A DNA stretch of 64,000 nt from Flavobacterium hibisci (GTDB taxonomy: Bacteria > Bacteroidota > Bacteroidia > Flavobacteriales > Flavobacteriaceae): the NCBI RefSeq assembly GCF_020026925.1, contig NZ_JAIQDW010000010.1:1-64000 (forward strand), in the 5' to 3' direction. This document shows positions 1-10,300 of this stretch, piece by piece. Positions within the stretch are counted from its first letter, which is position 1; each line of letters starts with the position of its first letter. The notes beneath the pieces were generated by a model. It saw only the letters and a program-made list of their open reading frames with translations, was not told the origin of the DNA and ran no database searches. Position numbers and translations under genes: made by a program.

Positions 1-203
1 ACATGTTGGCAACCGTAACATTGATAATTATATCCTGATTTTTGACATCCTTTTGTATGACCACATTTCATACAAATAAAGCCTTCTTTCCATTTTATTT
101 GTGCTAAATATGCTTTGCAAGCTTCATAATCCGGCAGTTCTTTTATAAAGTTTAGTATGCTTTGTCCTTGAAATACTTCCATAGTAGTTGATTTTAAAGG
201 CAT
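1..203 (-). CDS. IS1595-family transposase, N-terminal part (cut by window edge)
   Basis: Reading the minus strand from the ATG at 203 gives MPLKSTTMEVFQGQSILNF and onward, open to the window edge. The visible 67 residues carry a zinc ribbon with two CxxC pairs (FICMKCGH and YQCYGCQH). This matches the N-terminal zinc ribbon of IS1595/ISXO2-like transposases, in which a DDE-type catalytic domain follows. The start could equally be the in-frame ATG at 182, which gives MEVFQGQ. The catalytic domain lies outside the window, so whether the element is intact cannot be judged. I did not recognise a terminal inverted repeat between 204 and 725. Confidence 0.72.
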   Translation of the reverse strand, partial: MPLKSTTMEVFQGQSILNFIKELPDYEACKAYLAQIKWKEGFICMKCGHTKGCQKSGYNYQCYGCQH

Positions 204-244
204 AAATATACAGAAGCTAAATGATTAACTCAAACAAAATAAAT

Positions 245-284
245 AACGCATTCCTGATAAAATTTAGAGAATGCGTTTTTTTAT
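245..284 (+). terminator. Hairpin plus T-run
   Basis: AACGCATTC (245-253) and GAATGCGTT (269-277) are perfectly complementary, with a 15-base loop, and a T-run follows on the plus strand. There is no plus-strand gene upstream inside the window. It may block read-through from, or into, the transposase. Confidence 0.45.
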
Positions 285-623
285 TCTTAGATTTTCAAGA
301 CCTTCAAATACTATCAAAAAAGTTTATCCGAAGCCTTAACACTATTCATTCACAATTAACAGCAATGCCTGAGGCAAAAAAAATCCTTACATATAAAACT
401 TAAGTACTACTTTATATCATTAGAAATAAATAAAAACTTTGAGTATTTGAAGATGGTTTATCATCATAAAAATGATTTGATCCAGTTCATCCTAATCTTT
501 TTTTCCATACAAAGTCATACACAAAGACTTATTTAGATTAAAGATTTTTCTTAAGCATAATTTTCTTTACCTATTGACTAATCACACCGAATGAGAATTA
601 TAAACTCAAATTCAATTACATAT

Positions 624-660
624 AAAAAAGCTGCCAAAAATTTATAATTTTTGACAGCTT
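624..660 (-). terminator. Rho-independent terminator of the porin gene
   Basis: Fifteen-base arms at 628-642 and 646-660 pair with a single G-U wobble around a 3-base loop. On the minus strand a T-run follows. It lies about 65 bases past the porin stop codon. Confidence 0.8.
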
Positions 661-725
661 CCAAAAAAAAAAAAAAAATATCAATCTTTATCTCTTTTCC
701 AGAAAGAGTATGTTTTATATTGATT

Positions 726-1784
726 TTAGAATCCGTAAACTAAAGCCAGAAGTACTTGAGAAGCAGATTTAGCAGGAGCTAAATTAGAATCTACGAACAT
801 AACTTTATCTGAATTAGAATCAAGTCTAAACTCCGGGATTATAGTCAAACCGTTTATTTTGTAATTCCCTGATAACGTAAAAGCTGTAACATCAGTATCT
901 AAAGAACCTTCTTTAGACTTAAAGTATTCAGCACGCAATCCAAGAGCAAAAGCATCACTAATTGCATAAGATGGATATAAAGCTCCCCCTGTATAACCTA
1001 CATCACCTTCGTTTGAAAAATCAGCAGCGTTTAAACCTAATTTGAATTTATCCGTTAATTGGAATGTTGCAGTCAAATCAACAATAGTACCACTTACTGA
1101 GCCATCCATAAAATTCAAATAAGCACTTGCTTTATCAGTTACATAAGACAATTGACCTCCTACAGCATTTAATCCTTTTATTGGATCCGCTTTATAGGAA
1201 TTCCAAGTATCATTAAACAAACCTACCATTGCTCCAAATTTCTCCGTTATGGCATAATTCGCTTTAATGCCTGCATTTTGGAATGGGCCATTGGTAAACA
1301 TATAAGAAGTTGAGTAATGAAAGTTACCTACAGGCGAGATTACCTCATAACCAATAAATGTACCCATATAACCTGCAGTCAGGCTAAGCTTATCCGTAAC
1401 TGCATAACTAGCATACAAATTTTGAATATGGAATGATTCTCCAGAAGTATTCGCATTAGGAATAATATCACCATTATCATCAAATACGAAACCCGGCTCA
1501 CTTGGGAGTGATTGTCTTTGTCCTCTTGGTCCAAAAGAAATTTCACCAACAAAAGAAATGTTTTTTATTTTTTTCTTCAAAGCGATATCCAACATCCCTA
1601 AAGAAACTGAATTCTGGTCTGTTGCAAAACTTGTCGGAATGTTAGGAACTTTAGCAAAATCATATTTGTAATATATATCACCTGAACCTGAAATTTCTAA
1701 TGGAGTGGTTTCTGATGTTTCATCTTGTGCAAATGCAAAACTTGTTGTTAGGGCTAATGATAAAATACATAATACTTTTTTCAT
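726..1784 (-). CDS. Putative outer-membrane beta-barrel porin (BBP2-like)
   Basis: A 352-residue protein with a clear Sec signal peptide (MKKVLCILSLALTTSFAFAQ) and then alternating amphipathic strands throughout. It ends in a strand with C-terminal phenylalanine (LALVYGF), the usual signature of a BAM-inserted outer-membrane barrel. The start of the mature part (LEISGSGDIYYKYDF) and the overall layout resemble the putative beta-barrel porin-2 (OmpL-like) family, which forms general diffusion channels in Bacteroidota. The substrate cannot be told from sequence. It appears to be transcribed alone, or together with a small open frame upstream (1845-1952), and ends at the terminator at 624-660. 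Confidence 0.75.
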   Translation of the reverse strand: MKKVLCILSLALTTSFAFAQDETSETTPLEISGSGDIYYKYDFAKVPNIPTSFATDQNSVSLGMLDIALKKKIKNISFVGEISFGPRGQRQSLPSEPGFVFDDNGDIIPNANTSGESFHIQNLYASYAVTDKLSLTAGYMGTFIGYEVISPVGNFHYSTSYMFTNGPFQNAGIKANYAITEKFGAMVGLFNDTWNSYKADPIKGLNAVGGQLSYVTDKASAYLNFMDGSVSGTIVDLTATFQLTDKFKLGLNAADFSNEGDVGYTGGALYPSYAISDAFALGLRAEYFKSKEGSLDTDVTAFTLSGNYKINGLTIIPEFRLDSNSDKVMFVDSNLAPAKSASQVLLALVYGF

Positions 1785-1844
1785 GTGTAAATTGGTTTTA
1801 GTTATTAATTGATTCTGGTTAGTTAAATTTTTATCTTTTTATAA

Positions 1845-1952
1845 TTACGATTGCTTTTTTTGAACTTTAAATCGGTCTAAATCATCATCATTTTCTTCAG
1901 CGAATTTATTAACTTTTGTATGAGTAGAAGAATCGAAAACCATTTTTTTCAT
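1845..1952 (-). CDS. Possible 35-residue small protein upstream of the porin
   Basis: A 35-codon open frame starting MKKMVFDSSTHTKVNKF, strongly charged, with an acidic centre (EENDDD) and a basic end (KVQKKQS). It lies 60 bases upstream of the porin start on the same strand. A promoter-like element (TAATTTTTG, one base longer than TAnnTTTG) sits just upstream at about 1965-1973. There is no signal peptide, membrane segment or known domain. It may be a small cytoplasmic protein co-transcribed with the porin or a leader peptide. I do not recognise a family. Confidence 0.35.
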   Translation of the reverse strand: MKKMVFDSSTHTKVNKFAEENDDDLDRFKVQKKQS

Positions 1953-2368
1953 GTTTTGAGAGCAGAATTATGGATTACAAAAATTAAATCAAAAATAATC
2001 GTTATTTCATATTTATAGAGATTTGTTTTTGAAAAATCAACAACACAAAAACAAGGAAAACAAACAAAAAACAAGGGTTTTTAAAAATTAAAACATGTAT
2101 TAACACCTAAAAATAACTTAATTTTACAAAAAAAAAGCAAAGTACCCATATAAAAATAGGGGTTGTTTTAAAAATTAAAATAATAAACAAAATTAAGACT
2201 TAACACATAGGTATAATACACCTTGCCTGGCAACACGTCAAAATTCTTACAAAAATGCAAACAACTTAAAACCTATAATCCAAGATTATCATCAGCATTA
2301 TCTTTCCTTTCAAAACACAAAAAGCCTGCTCAATTTGAACAGGCTTTATCGTTTTAAAAGATTACTTT
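1953..2368. other. AT-rich intergenic region
   Basis: Very A/T-rich non-coding stretch between the porin unit and the mannan locus. The only structure seen is the terminator hairpin at 2320-2348. The upstream part (about 1960-2040) probably carries the promoter of the porin unit. Confidence 0.5.
2320..2348 (-). terminator. Terminator of the SusC-to-GH5 operon
   Basis: AAGCCTGTTCAA and TTGAGCAGGCTT (read on the minus strand) form a hairpin, with a T-run after it, about 20 bases past the GH5_2 stop codon. It closes the minus-strand operon. Confidence 0.75.
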
Positions 2369-3331
2369 TTATTTCTTATTATATTTCCTTAAAAGCTCTC
2401 GAACTTTGATTCCCGATTTTTTTAAATCCTCTTCTTTCCATTTTCCTCCTGATTTTGCCGATTTCTTTAGAATAGAACAGGTTTCATCTTTATCTGAAAC
2501 CGACCATGTAATCCAGCTTAGTTTATTACTTTTCATCCAATCTATATATTCCTGCCATGCTTTTACATTTAAAGGTCCATCTCCAGAAGCTTCCATTCCG
2601 GCAGATTCAGATATAAATACTGGCAGACCACTTTTTATGGCCGCATCGGTGCTGTCTCTTAACTCTTTGCCATGAGTGGCGGCATAAAAATGCATTGTAT
2701 ACATTATATTAGTATATCCTAAAATAGGATCTGCTGCCGGAAGATGAACATCCTGATCCCAGTGCGGAGATCCTACCAGAATAATATTTTTAGGATCATT
2801 TTCTCTAATTACACTGATAATTTCTTCGGCGTAAGCCTTCACTTCCGGCCATGTTTCATCATCCGGTTCATTGAAAACCTCATAAATAATATTTGGATAC
2901 TTCGAATACTTTTTAGATATCTCAGCAAAAAAGGCTTTTGCTTCTTCTAAATTTATATTATGACTATGCCAGTCTATAATTACATAGATATCCGATTTTA
3001 TAGCCCCTTTTATAACTGCCTCAATTTTATCTTTCGAAAACTGCGGCTCCTTTATATAAGACATGTTTCCTAATTCAATTCCCATAGCAGCACGAACCAC
3101 ATTGCAATTAAAATCCTTCTTTAACCAGCTTACGGCTTTTTCATTGTAAAATCTGGGCCACATGCTATGCCATCCAAAACTCATTCCGCGTAAAACTACC
3201 GGATTATTATTCTGATCAACTAATTGAGTCCCCTGAACACTTAACTGACCATGTTTTTTCACAAATTGAGCATTGGTGAAACAAAACATTAATAATAAGG
3301 TATAGACAAAAAGTCCAGCTTCTGTTTTCAT
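2369..3331 (-). CDS. Glycoside hydrolase family 5 (GH5_2-like) endo-beta-1,4-glucanase
   Basis: A 320-residue secreted enzyme with signal peptide MKTEAGLFVYTLLLMFCFTNAQ. The catalytic domain fills the protein and reads like subfamily 2 cellulases such as Bacillus Cel5A: GQLSVQGTQLVDQN near 28-41, YVIIDWHSH at 116-124, acid/base Glu155 in VFNEP, HFYAATHG at 214-221, and WSVSDKDE near 276-283. The likely nucleophile is Glu242 in FISESAG. The family usually has TEWG here, so the tryptophan after the nucleophile is replaced. It is the last gene of the SusCD operon, 11 bases after the GH27 gene, and has no lipobox or secretion CTD. In a mannan locus it most likely cuts beta-1,4 links in the glucomannan backbone. 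Activity on mannan itself is possible. Confidence 0.85.
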   Translation of the reverse strand: MKTEAGLFVYTLLLMFCFTNAQFVKKHGQLSVQGTQLVDQNNNPVVLRGMSFGWHSMWPRFYNEKAVSWLKKDFNCNVVRAAMGIELGNMSYIKEPQFSKDKIEAVIKGAIKSDIYVIIDWHSHNINLEEAKAFFAEISKKYSKYPNIIYEVFNEPDDETWPEVKAYAEEIISVIRENDPKNIILVGSPHWDQDVHLPAADPILGYTNIMYTMHFYAATHGKELRDSTDAAIKSGLPVFISESAGMEASGDGPLNVKAWQEYIDWMKSNKLSWITWSVSDKDETCSILKKSAKSGGKWKEEDLKKSGIKVRELLRKYNKK

Positions 3332-3342
3332 ATTAAAGAGTG

Positions 3343-4575
3343 TTATGGAATTAATCGTAATGTAATTACATCATGAGATCCAAGATCAGCTTTAAAATTC
3401 TTTTTAGTATTACCGATTTCTTTATTTTTCCAAAGATCTTTCAATTTATAAACGGTTTTACCCAAATTTGCTTCATAACCAAAATCAGCGTCTTTTATTA
3501 AATGCTTTTTCCAGTCAAAATTGATTTTTTTAGCAACATCGCTTCTGTTCAAAAAAGTAATCGCCCAATTATCATTTGATAAGGGTTTTACCCAAACTTC
3601 AATACCATCTTCAGCAAGATATTTAAAACCCTGTATTCCTAGTTTATCCTGATTCACAGCAATCAATTCTTTATTAGTTAAAATTGCTAGTGTTTCTTTA
3701 GACATTTTTCTATAATCATTCCCACTGAACAATGGTGACGCCAGCATACACCACAGACTAAAATGCGCCTTATCTTCGGTATCATTCATTTCATTGCCCA
3801 CTTCCATCATATCAAAATCATTCCAGTGATCCGGACCGGAATATTTACGAATGTCTTTACGCATATCTGCAATTTTCATAAATCCCCATGATGACCAATT
3901 TTCCGGATGTTTGAATTCGCAGTCAAAACAAGGATAAATATCTCCAGAAATCCTCCAAAGATTCCCAACCGGTTTTCCCCATTCCCATGGCTGATTGTCG
4001 CCCCACTCGCAAAGACTGAAAACAATTGGTCTTCCGGCAGTTTTTAACGCATTACTCATAGTAGTGTAAGCTTCTTTAGCAGTGATTCCTTCCGTATTAC
4101 ACCAATCGTATTTCAAGAAATCGACTCCTAATTTCGCATAAAATCGTGCATCCTGATATTCATATCCTCGTGTTCCAGGATAACCGGCACAAGTTTTTGT
4201 TCCGGCACAATTATACAAACCAAATTTCAAACCTTTGCTATGCACATAATCAATAAGTAATTTCATTCCGTTTGGGAATTTAGCCGGATCGGGAACTAAA
4301 TCTCCGTTTACGTCACGTTCTCTGGTCATCCAGCCATCATCCAGTACTATATAATTGTAGCCTGCAGCTGCCAACCCTGAAGAAACCATAATATCTGCTG
4401 TTTCTTTTACCAGTTTTTCATCAATATTAGTTGCGAAAGTGTTCCATGAATTCCAGCCCATTGGCGGGGTCATGGCGAGACCTTCGAATTTTCCTGCTGA
4501 TTGCGTATGGGTATTTCCCTGGCTGAAGGTTAATATTGATATATGTAAAGCCAATACTAAAATTATCTTTTTCAT
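3343..4575 (-). CDS. GH27 alpha-galactosidase
   Basis: A 410-residue retaining alpha-galactosidase with a Sec signal peptide (ending near TFSQG). Hallmarks of GH27 are TPPMGWNSWNTF at 37-48, YIVLDDGWM at 75-83, the nucleophile Asp157 in FLKYDWCN, the acid/base Asp212 in RISGDI, and DHWNDFDMMEVG at 249-260. A C-terminal beta-sandwich follows from about 315. It removes alpha-1,6-galactosyl branches from galactomannan or galactoglucomannan so that mannanases can reach the backbone. It lies downstream of the glycan-binding lipoprotein but is separated from it by a hairpin terminator (4602-4640), so it is probably expressed at a lower level by read-through. Periplasmic location is inferred from the absence of a lipobox. 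Confidence 0.92.
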   Translation of the reverse strand: MKKIILVLALHISILTFSQGNTHTQSAGKFEGLAMTPPMGWNSWNTFATNIDEKLVKETADIMVSSGLAAAGYNYIVLDDGWMTRERDVNGDLVPDPAKFPNGMKLLIDYVHSKGLKFGLYNCAGTKTCAGYPGTRGYEYQDARFYAKLGVDFLKYDWCNTEGITAKEAYTTMSNALKTAGRPIVFSLCEWGDNQPWEWGKPVGNLWRISGDIYPCFDCEFKHPENWSSWGFMKIADMRKDIRKYSGPDHWNDFDMMEVGNEMNDTEDKAHFSLWCMLASPLFSGNDYRKMSKETLAILTNKELIAVNQDKLGIQGFKYLAEDGIEVWVKPLSNDNWAITFLNRSDVAKKINFDWKKHLIKDADFGYEANLGKTVYKLKDLWKNKEIGNTKKNFKADLGSHDVITLRLIP

Positions 4576-4601
4576 TTTTTTAAAATTTTAAAACAGTTTA
4601 T

Positions 4602-4640
4602 AAAAAATGTTCCCTAATTTTTCAATCAGGGAACATTTTA
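4602..4640 (-). terminator. Intra-operon terminator between the binding protein and GH27
   Basis: Perfect 11-base arms (4605-4615 and 4628-4638, AAATGTTCCCT type) with a 12-base loop and a T-run on the minus strand. It sits between the binding-protein stop and the GH27 start. It probably lets SusC, SusD and the binding protein be made in excess over the two hydrolases downstream. Confidence 0.75.
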
Positions 4641-4663
4641 GACTAACTCAAACTGATTTATTA

Positions 4664-5725
4664 TTATTTCAAATAATAACCAATATTATCAATATCAATA
4701 GTATTGGCTAAACCGTCACCATTGGAATCCTTAGTCATATTCTGGAAAGAAAAATTTTGTACAGCTGTCGGATTTCCTAATTCTGACCATGGAATATAGA
4801 ATGTTTTCCAATCAGTAGTTATAGAAAGCATATTTCTTTCAGACCAATCGCCATTAAAAATAAATTTAACTGTTCCCGGAACCGATCCTTTTATAGTAAC
4901 CCTTATTCCTGCATAATCAGACAACTGATCGTTCCAGGACCAATTACCTTGTAAATTATCCCAAGCTCCCATTTTTTTTCTAATATACACCAAGCCCTGT
5001 GGTGCAGTACCATCTTTCTCATAGGTGTAATTGTTCCAATCTGGAAAATCAAAACTATTATAAGATACATCATCAAAAACTGCAGTATTAATTGCATATT
5101 GAGTTGTAGCAAAACCTGTAATATTGGTTACTTTTATATATTTTTTATCAGCACCAGCCGGTACTTTTACCTTTATCTCTTCTAAAGTTGAAGATACAGG
5201 TGCTACAACTGTAGTTCCAAAAGTTACTGATGGACTTAAAAAGAAATTTCCTCTTATTGTAATAATATCACCTTCTGCAGCATTAACTGGATTAAAGCTA
5301 TGGATTACTGGTGCAGGCGGACCTATCACAAAAGGATAAACGATAGTCCCTGCATCTGTAACTAGTTTTAATTCACTAGATCCATTTTCATAAGGAGTAC
5401 TGGAATTAATAGCAACAAAAATGGTGTTATCCGTTACCATTGTAGGATTAAAATAAGACTCCTTATCATTAAAGTAAATATGTTTTAAATTTCTAAAACC
5501 ACTACCTTTAATAATATAGGTCATACCAGGATAACCAATTGCTGTAATTGAATCATTATCTTCAGCTTTCACAGGCGTAGAACTACTCATTGCTTTACTA
5601 ACACTCACCACCTCAAGTTGTGTTGATGATGCGCCATCATCATTATTACAAGCGCTTAATAAACTTACTACTATTGAAGCCAACATCAGAAAGCCCAATA
5701 AACTTGAAATTTTATTATTTTTCAT
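4664..5725 (-). CDS. IPT/TIG-domain surface glycan-binding lipoprotein (SGBP-like)
   Basis: A 353-residue lipoprotein with lipobox LLSAC (Cys26) followed by NNDDG. Acidic residues after the cysteine agree with the export signal for surface lipoproteins in this phylum. Two IPT/TIG-like immunoglobulin domains follow (about 38-130 and 135-215, the second containing GDIITIRGNFF). A C-terminal beta-sandwich of about 130 residues (from VFDDVSYNSFDFPDW) resembles the glycan-binding end domain of SusE-position proteins. It lies directly after SusD, the normal place for a surface glycan-binding protein, and probably captures mannan at the cell surface beside the SusCD complex. No catalytic motif is seen. 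Confidence 0.82.
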   Translation of the reverse strand: MKNNKISSLLGFLMLASIVVSLLSACNNDDGASSTQLEVVSVSKAMSSSTPVKAEDNDSITAIGYPGMTYIIKGSGFRNLKHIYFNDKESYFNPTMVTDNTIFVAINSSTPYENGSSELKLVTDAGTIVYPFVIGPPAPVIHSFNPVNAAEGDIITIRGNFFLSPSVTFGTTVVAPVSSTLEEIKVKVPAGADKKYIKVTNITGFATTQYAINTAVFDDVSYNSFDFPDWNNYTYEKDGTAPQGLVYIRKKMGAWDNLQGNWSWNDQLSDYAGIRVTIKGSVPGTVKFIFNGDWSERNMLSITTDWKTFYIPWSELGNPTAVQNFSFQNMTKDSNGDGLANTIDIDNIGYYLK

Positions 5726-5754
5726 TTTTTTTTTACTTTTACTTGTTATACCTC

Positions 5755-7305
5755 TTATTTAAAAATATAAGGAACCGGAGCTTCATTTAATTTCGGATTG
5801 TATTTCACCTCATTAGCAGGTTTAGGAAAAACAAAATCTGATTCAACAGGAGTAACATATTTTGGTGTGTCACTAAAATATGATCTGTCTTGCTTTGAAA
5901 TCAAGTCTATAGCTACAGCCCTAGGAATGCGACATAAGTCATACCAATATTCACCTTCAAAAGCAAATTCTACTCTCCTTTCGTGAATAATATCAGCCTG
6001 AGTGATTTTTACCGCTGAATTCAGCCCTGCTCTGTTTCTTACTTTATTATATGAATTTAAAGCTGCAGCATCTGATGTCTCTGCATTGTTTCCTAATATA
6101 GCCTCCGCATGAATCAACAACAAATCTGCATATCTCATTATATACATACAAGCACTTGATCCATTATTATCCTGAGGCCCAGTTTCTGCTGACTGTTTCC
6201 CTACTACATATTTTTTAACAAATGCTCCTGTACCATTAAGGTTATATTTTGTTGGGTCAAGTAAAAAACTAGCTCCCTGATCACTTGCTAAATTTGGATA
6301 AAAATCATTTGCAACCATGTATGTTTCTTTTCTTCGAAGATCACCTGGCTCAAAAGCTTTCTGAATATCTTTAGTAGGAACATATGTTCCTCCATAAGTT
6401 GCTTCGTTTAGAGCGTCAATACCATACTGTATATTAGAATAATTACTAAAATAATATCCTTTAGTAATAAATTGCCATGAAAATATAGATTCTTCATTAT
6501 TGTTGTTCTTAACCAAAAAAAGATCTCCAAAAGTTTTAGAAGGCAATTCAACACTACCTAATAATTTAAATTCACCACTAGCAATTACTTCTTCTGCGAG
6601 CTTTTTTGCCTCAGCATAATCTTTAGTATATAAATTTACTTTTGCCAATAACGATTTTGCAGAACCGCTTGATAATCTTATGTTATTAGAATAAGCCGCT
6701 GTTCTGACTTTATCTGGAAGATTATTTACAGCATATTGAAAATCCATTTTTATAAATTTATAGACATCTTCAACAGGGTTGGTATTTATTTTAGGATTTG
6801 ACACATAATCCAGATTATTCTCTATTATTGGAACAGCCCCATAAATGCGTACTAAATAAAAATAAGCCATTGCCCTCATAAAGTGTGCTTCGGCAATTGT
6901 TGTATTAATAACTCCTTTACTAACACCAGGACCTACATTAGATTCTAAATTATTGATTAGATTATTAGCTTGAGCTACTACGGCAAAACATGTACTCCAT
7001 GGCAAAAGCAAAGCATCACTTTCTGAAGTCAGTTTAAAATCAACTAATTCTACAGCATCAGCCCCGGCCTGACAGTTCCCTGATGGCAATTCACCAAGTG
7101 CAGACTGCCATTTTGTTGCAAAAGGAGCCCACATTTTACCATACATAGGCGCAGTACTTGCTATCACCTGCTCATCTGTTGAATAAAAGTTATCAATTGT
7201 ATACCCATCTTCTGAAGGACGATCTAAAAATTCTTCTGAACATGAAGTCGTTGCCAAAACAAGAACAATGAACAGAGTTATTAAACTATATCTATATCTT
7301 TTCAT
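5755..7305 (-). CDS. susD: SusD/RagB-family nutrient-binding outer-membrane lipoprotein
   Basis: A 516-residue lipoprotein with lipobox ATTSC (Cys22), followed by SEEFLDRPSEDGYT, the typical start of a mature SusD. TPR-like helices fill the N-terminal half (for instance AHFMRAMAYFYLVRIYGAVPII at about 174-195). The C-terminal half carries the RagB/SusD end signature, with RNRAGL, HERRVEFAFEGEYWYDLCR and a C-terminal LNEAPVPYIFK. SusD forms the lid over the SusC barrel and binds the glycan. It is 11 bases after susC and 29 bases before the binding-protein gene, in one operon. Substrate assignment to mannan or glucomannan rests on the neighbouring enzymes, not on this sequence. Confidence 0.95.
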   Translation of the reverse strand: MKRYRYSLITLFIVLVLATTSCSEEFLDRPSEDGYTIDNFYSTDEQVIASTAPMYGKMWAPFATKWQSALGELPSGNCQAGADAVELVDFKLTSESDALLLPWSTCFAVVAQANNLINNLESNVGPGVSKGVINTTIAEAHFMRAMAYFYLVRIYGAVPIIENNLDYVSNPKINTNPVEDVYKFIKMDFQYAVNNLPDKVRTAAYSNNIRLSSGSAKSLLAKVNLYTKDYAEAKKLAEEVIASGEFKLLGSVELPSKTFGDLFLVKNNNNEESIFSWQFITKGYYFSNYSNIQYGIDALNEATYGGTYVPTKDIQKAFEPGDLRRKETYMVANDFYPNLASDQGASFLLDPTKYNLNGTGAFVKKYVVGKQSAETGPQDNNGSSACMYIMRYADLLLIHAEAILGNNAETSDAAALNSYNKVRNRAGLNSAVKITQADIIHERRVEFAFEGEYWYDLCRIPRAVAIDLISKQDRSYFSDTPKYVTPVESDFVFPKPANEVKYNPKLNEAPVPYIFK

Positions 7306-7316
7306 TTTTATTATTA

Positions 7317-10300
7317 TTAAAATTCAACATTCAAACCTAATGTATATGTTTTATAGTTAGGGTAGCGACCGTTATCAATTCCCCTCAATAATTCGTTCTG
7401 ATTCAAAACTCCTACCTCAGGATCATAACCATTATATTTAGTAAAAGTGTATAGATTTTGAGCTCCGGCATACAATCTAACTCTTGAAAATTTTGTCTTT
7501 GAAAGCAGACTGGATGGTAAGGAGTAGCCCAAAGTAACATTTTGAATTCGCAAATAAGATGCATCCTCAACATAACGATCAGAAATTAATAAATTGGCAT
7601 GCCCTAAACCTTGCACTGGCCTTGGATATTTCGCATCAGTATTATCAGCAGTGTAAAAATCCGCAGCTTCAGCTAATTGATTCTGATACAAAGCAACATT
7701 TGATGTACCTGCCCTTCTTGTAAGATTTAGAATATCACCACCTTGAGAGCCTTGAAGAAAAACAGTCAGGTCAATAGTTTTGTATTTAAAAGTATTTGAA
7801 AAACCATATGTAAAATCTGCTTGCGGATTCCCTATCACCCCTGCATCTGATTCATCAATAAAACCATCACCATTAATATCTACATATTCAACATCACCTA
7901 ATGAACTTGGGGCCGGTTTATTACCTAAACGAGGTACCGGTGCCTGATTTAATTGCTCCTGAGTTCTTATGATACCTACACTTTTATAACCATACAACTG
8001 ACCAATTGGACCACCAACAGTTGTATTTGTTACTACTGCAGGTGTATATCCATTTAAAAAAGCAATTTGGGTTAGATTTACTCCATTTACAACGTCTAGT
8101 AATTTATTAACATTTTTTCCAAAAATAAAATTTGAATTCCATGAAAAATTATCAGAAAACCTATTAGAATAATTAATAGTAAATTCAACACCTTTGTTTT
8201 CCATACTACCAATATTTGACAATGGAGCTGCTAGCCCTCCATTCCATTGTTCATATCCTGTTAAGTAAGCAGGCAGAGGCAAAGCCAAAAGAAAATCGGA
8301 TGATTTTTTTCGGTAAATATCAAAGGAAGCCGTTAATTTCGACTGAAAAAGCGTAAAATCCAATCCTAAATTGGTTTGTTTAGATGTCTCCCAAGTTAAA
8401 TCAGGATTAGCGATGTTTGCTGCCAAGAAACCATTACCATCATAAGTTGGCAATGTAGTTATACCAGCAGAATAAGCCCCATTAGGTACATTTTGATTTC
8501 CACTTTCACCGTATCCAATTCTAAACTTTATGTCTACATATTTCTTAACCGCATCCATAAAGGCTTCATTAGTTAATTTCCAAGAAAATGCAACTGCCGG
8601 AAAATACCCCCATTTACGTCCTTCAGCAAATTTAGAACTACCATCAGCACGCATTGTAGCACTCACATTATATTTATTTTCAAAATCATACATTAACCTG
8701 CCATAATAAGAATATAAAGCAGTACTTCCTTTATAATCAGTACCTGTCAAAGTAGTCTGATCGCCTAAATGTATATTTGGATTACTGTTACTTACAAAAT
8801 CCCTTACATTGTACGAATTACCCGACCAATGATTATCATTAGCCTCCTGTCCAACCATAACATTTAAACTATGTTTACCAAAAACATTTTTATATGTCAA
8901 ATAATTTTTAATATTAAGACTATAAGAATTTTGACTTCTTGCTGTATAAGACGCATGTTCATTCTTGGCAGAACCCCAGACATAAGTAGGCTGAAACTCT
9001 GTATTTTCAGTAAATTCTGTATTAGCTCCAATTTCAAATCGATATTCCAATCCTTTTGCTAATTTTAATTCAGAATAAAAGTTCCCAACAAAGTTTTTCC
9101 TAACCAAATCATTACTATTAAGCATCGCCTGTGCAACAGGATTTATAAAAGATCCAACTGAACCATCAGCAGGTGGGCCTGAGAATTTCCCTTCAGAATC
9201 CCGTACTGCAACATCCGGAGTACTAAGCAAAGAGGTACTGATAATACCATCACTGGAGCCGTTAAAAGTAATTTCTTCATTAGAAATACCTGCCGAAATA
9301 TTAGCTCCTATTTTAAACCATTCCTTAACTTTTGCATCCAGATTAGTCTTAAAATTGTAACGTTTGTAACCAGAGCCAATAACAACACCTTCCTGATTGG
9401 TATACCCACCTGACACATAATATGTAACATTTTCGCTACCTCCAGAAAATGATAATTGATGATTAACCAATATAGCTGTCTTATAAATTTCATCCTGCCA
9501 GTCTGTACCTGGACCTAATAATTCCGGTTTCACAAATTCTGGTCTAGTACCATATCCATATACTTTTGACAATTCGTTTTGTTGAGTAGCGTATTGGCTT
9601 AGTGACATTGCATCTAGAAATTTAGCTACTTTTTGAGTTGAAATATAACTATCATATGTCAATCTCCCTGTTCCTTTTTTTCCTGATTTTGTCGTAATTA
9701 CAACAACTCCATTTGCTCCTCTTGAACCATAAATCGCTGTAGCTGAAGCATCTTTCAAAACATCAAAAGACTCTATATCATTTGGATTGATTAACGATAA
9801 TGGACTAACGGTCACACTTCCTGCATTTCCTCCAACATACCCTCCGGCAATAGGCTTTCCGCTAGTAGATGAATTGGTTGCATCCCCTGAAAAAGGTACA
9901 CCATCTATTATATACAACGGCTCGTTTGAACCTGATAATGAAGTAGCCCCACGAATCCTTATAGAAACATTCCCTCCTGGTTGTCCTGAATTATTGGTTA
10001 CCACAACTCCTGCAGCCCTACCCTGTAGCATCTGATCTACAGTAACCTGCCTTGAGTCTGCAATATCAACTGCTTTTACGCTTGAAACAGCTCCATTAAT
10101 ATCTCCTCTTTTTTGGGTTCCATAACCAATTACAACTACATCTTTTAGGTTTTGAGAAGTACTTGATAAAGTGACATTAATTTTTGTCTGTCCATTCACT
10201 GCGATTGTTTTGGAGTCAAACCCAATAAATGTAAATTGTAATGTAGCATTAGCAGGAACATCAATATTGTATTTCCCGTCAAAATCAGTTGACGCAGAAA

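Larger units (their letters stand above)
204..725. other. Intergenic stretch between transposase and porin
   Basis: About 520 bases with no convincing gene. A 60-codon open frame at 221-403 has no recognisable domain and I regard it as chance. The stretch holds a hairpin with T-run at 245-285 and the porin terminator at 624-660, followed by a long A-run (663-678). It probably contains the left end of the IS element, but no clear inverted repeat was seen. Confidence 0.5.

Noticed and set aside
221..403. Sixty-codon open frame on the plus strand next to the transposase
   Set aside because: No domain, no signal sequence, no promoter-like element; it spans a terminator hairpin and its composition looks like AT-rich chance sequence.
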